Assembly (NCBI GenBank): GCA_021791455.1
Contig: JAJYWM010000190.1
Coordinates: 1-5,489 of the forward strand
DNA length: 5,489 bases
Source of the DNA: a bacterium
Lineage (GTDB): Bacteria; Chloroflexota; Dormibacteria; UBA8260; Bog-877
Direction: 5' to 3'
The position numbers were made by a program, and so were the translations under genes. Every line of letters starts with the position of its first letter. Position 1 is the stretch's first letter. Below are positions 5,371 through 5,489 of this stretch, piece after piece. The notes beneath the pieces are model-generated. The model made no database searches. It was not told the origin of the DNA and saw nothing but the letters and a program-made list of their open reading frames with translations.

Positions 5371-5489
5371 CGCCCGCAATTCGGCGCCCACCCACTCCCA
5401 GCAAGCCCCTCCCCTGGCCTGGTTAGCCTGGGTCATGGCGGTAGACTCGAGCCAGCACCCTCTTGCGCATCGCGACTGGGCCCATCGGG
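5371..5489. other. Right edge: upstream DNA of osmC, no firmly assignable gene
   Basis: On the plus strand an ATG at 5435 opens a frame (MAVDSSQHPLAHRDWAHR) to the window edge, but no ribosome site precedes it. On the minus strand two frames enter from the right and end at stops near 5417 and 5433, either of which could be the tail of an upstream gene. The osmC frame itself is also open to the edge. The piece is too short to choose between a divergent gene, a gene end and plain spacer. Confidence 0.3.

Overview
The window is GC-rich, with dense coding, GTG/TTG starts and long antisense shadow frames. Together with a deazaflavin (F420)-type nitroreductase family protein and a DrrA/DrrB-type exporter, this suggests a high-GC Actinomycetota chromosome. 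No species can be named. I see no tRNA, rRNA, CRISPR array, integrase or intact transposase.

Layout, left to right. (1) 1-1128, minus strand: a class V PLP-dependent aminotransferase of the 'cysteine desulfurase-like' VC1184/Rv3778c-type family, whose C-terminal tail lies beyond the left edge. (2) 1129-1580: a gap without genes that holds two mutually exclusive hairpins, a GGGTCA..TTTGA repeat and a GC-rich hairpin. (3) 3317 down to 1581, minus strand: a two-gene operon coding for a DrrA-like ABC ATPase and a DrrB-like ABC-2 permease, joined as TGA-ATG with no spacer. (4) 3318-3357: a 40-bp divergent control region with a perfect 10-bp palindrome. (5) 3358-3885, plus strand: a MarR-family regulator. 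(6) 3886-4410: a 525-bp gap with several inverted repeats and an inverted partial copy of the repeat in the first gap. (7) 4411-4851, plus strand: a Ddn/DUF385-like F420-type oxidoreductase. (8) 4879-5316, minus strand: an OsmC-type peroxiredoxin that converges on it with a 27-bp gap. (9) 5317-5489: upstream DNA of osmC with a candidate -10 element and no firmly assignable gene.

How the parts work together. The central unit is a classic regulator/exporter pair: a MarR repressor transcribed away from the export operon it probably controls, with a shared operator between them. The ATPase would drive export of a hydrophobic compound through a dimer of the permease. The flanking genes (thiol peroxidase, F420-dependent reductase, PLP enzyme) fit redox and small-molecule detoxification, but nothing in the sequence ties them into one regulon.

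I do not see a clearly new biological system. The points most worth a second look are the missing catalytic cysteine in the 'cysteine desulfurase-like' protein, the compact operator of the exporter/MarR pair, the alternative hairpins upstream of the PLP enzyme, and the inverted repeat copies flanking the exporter cassette.
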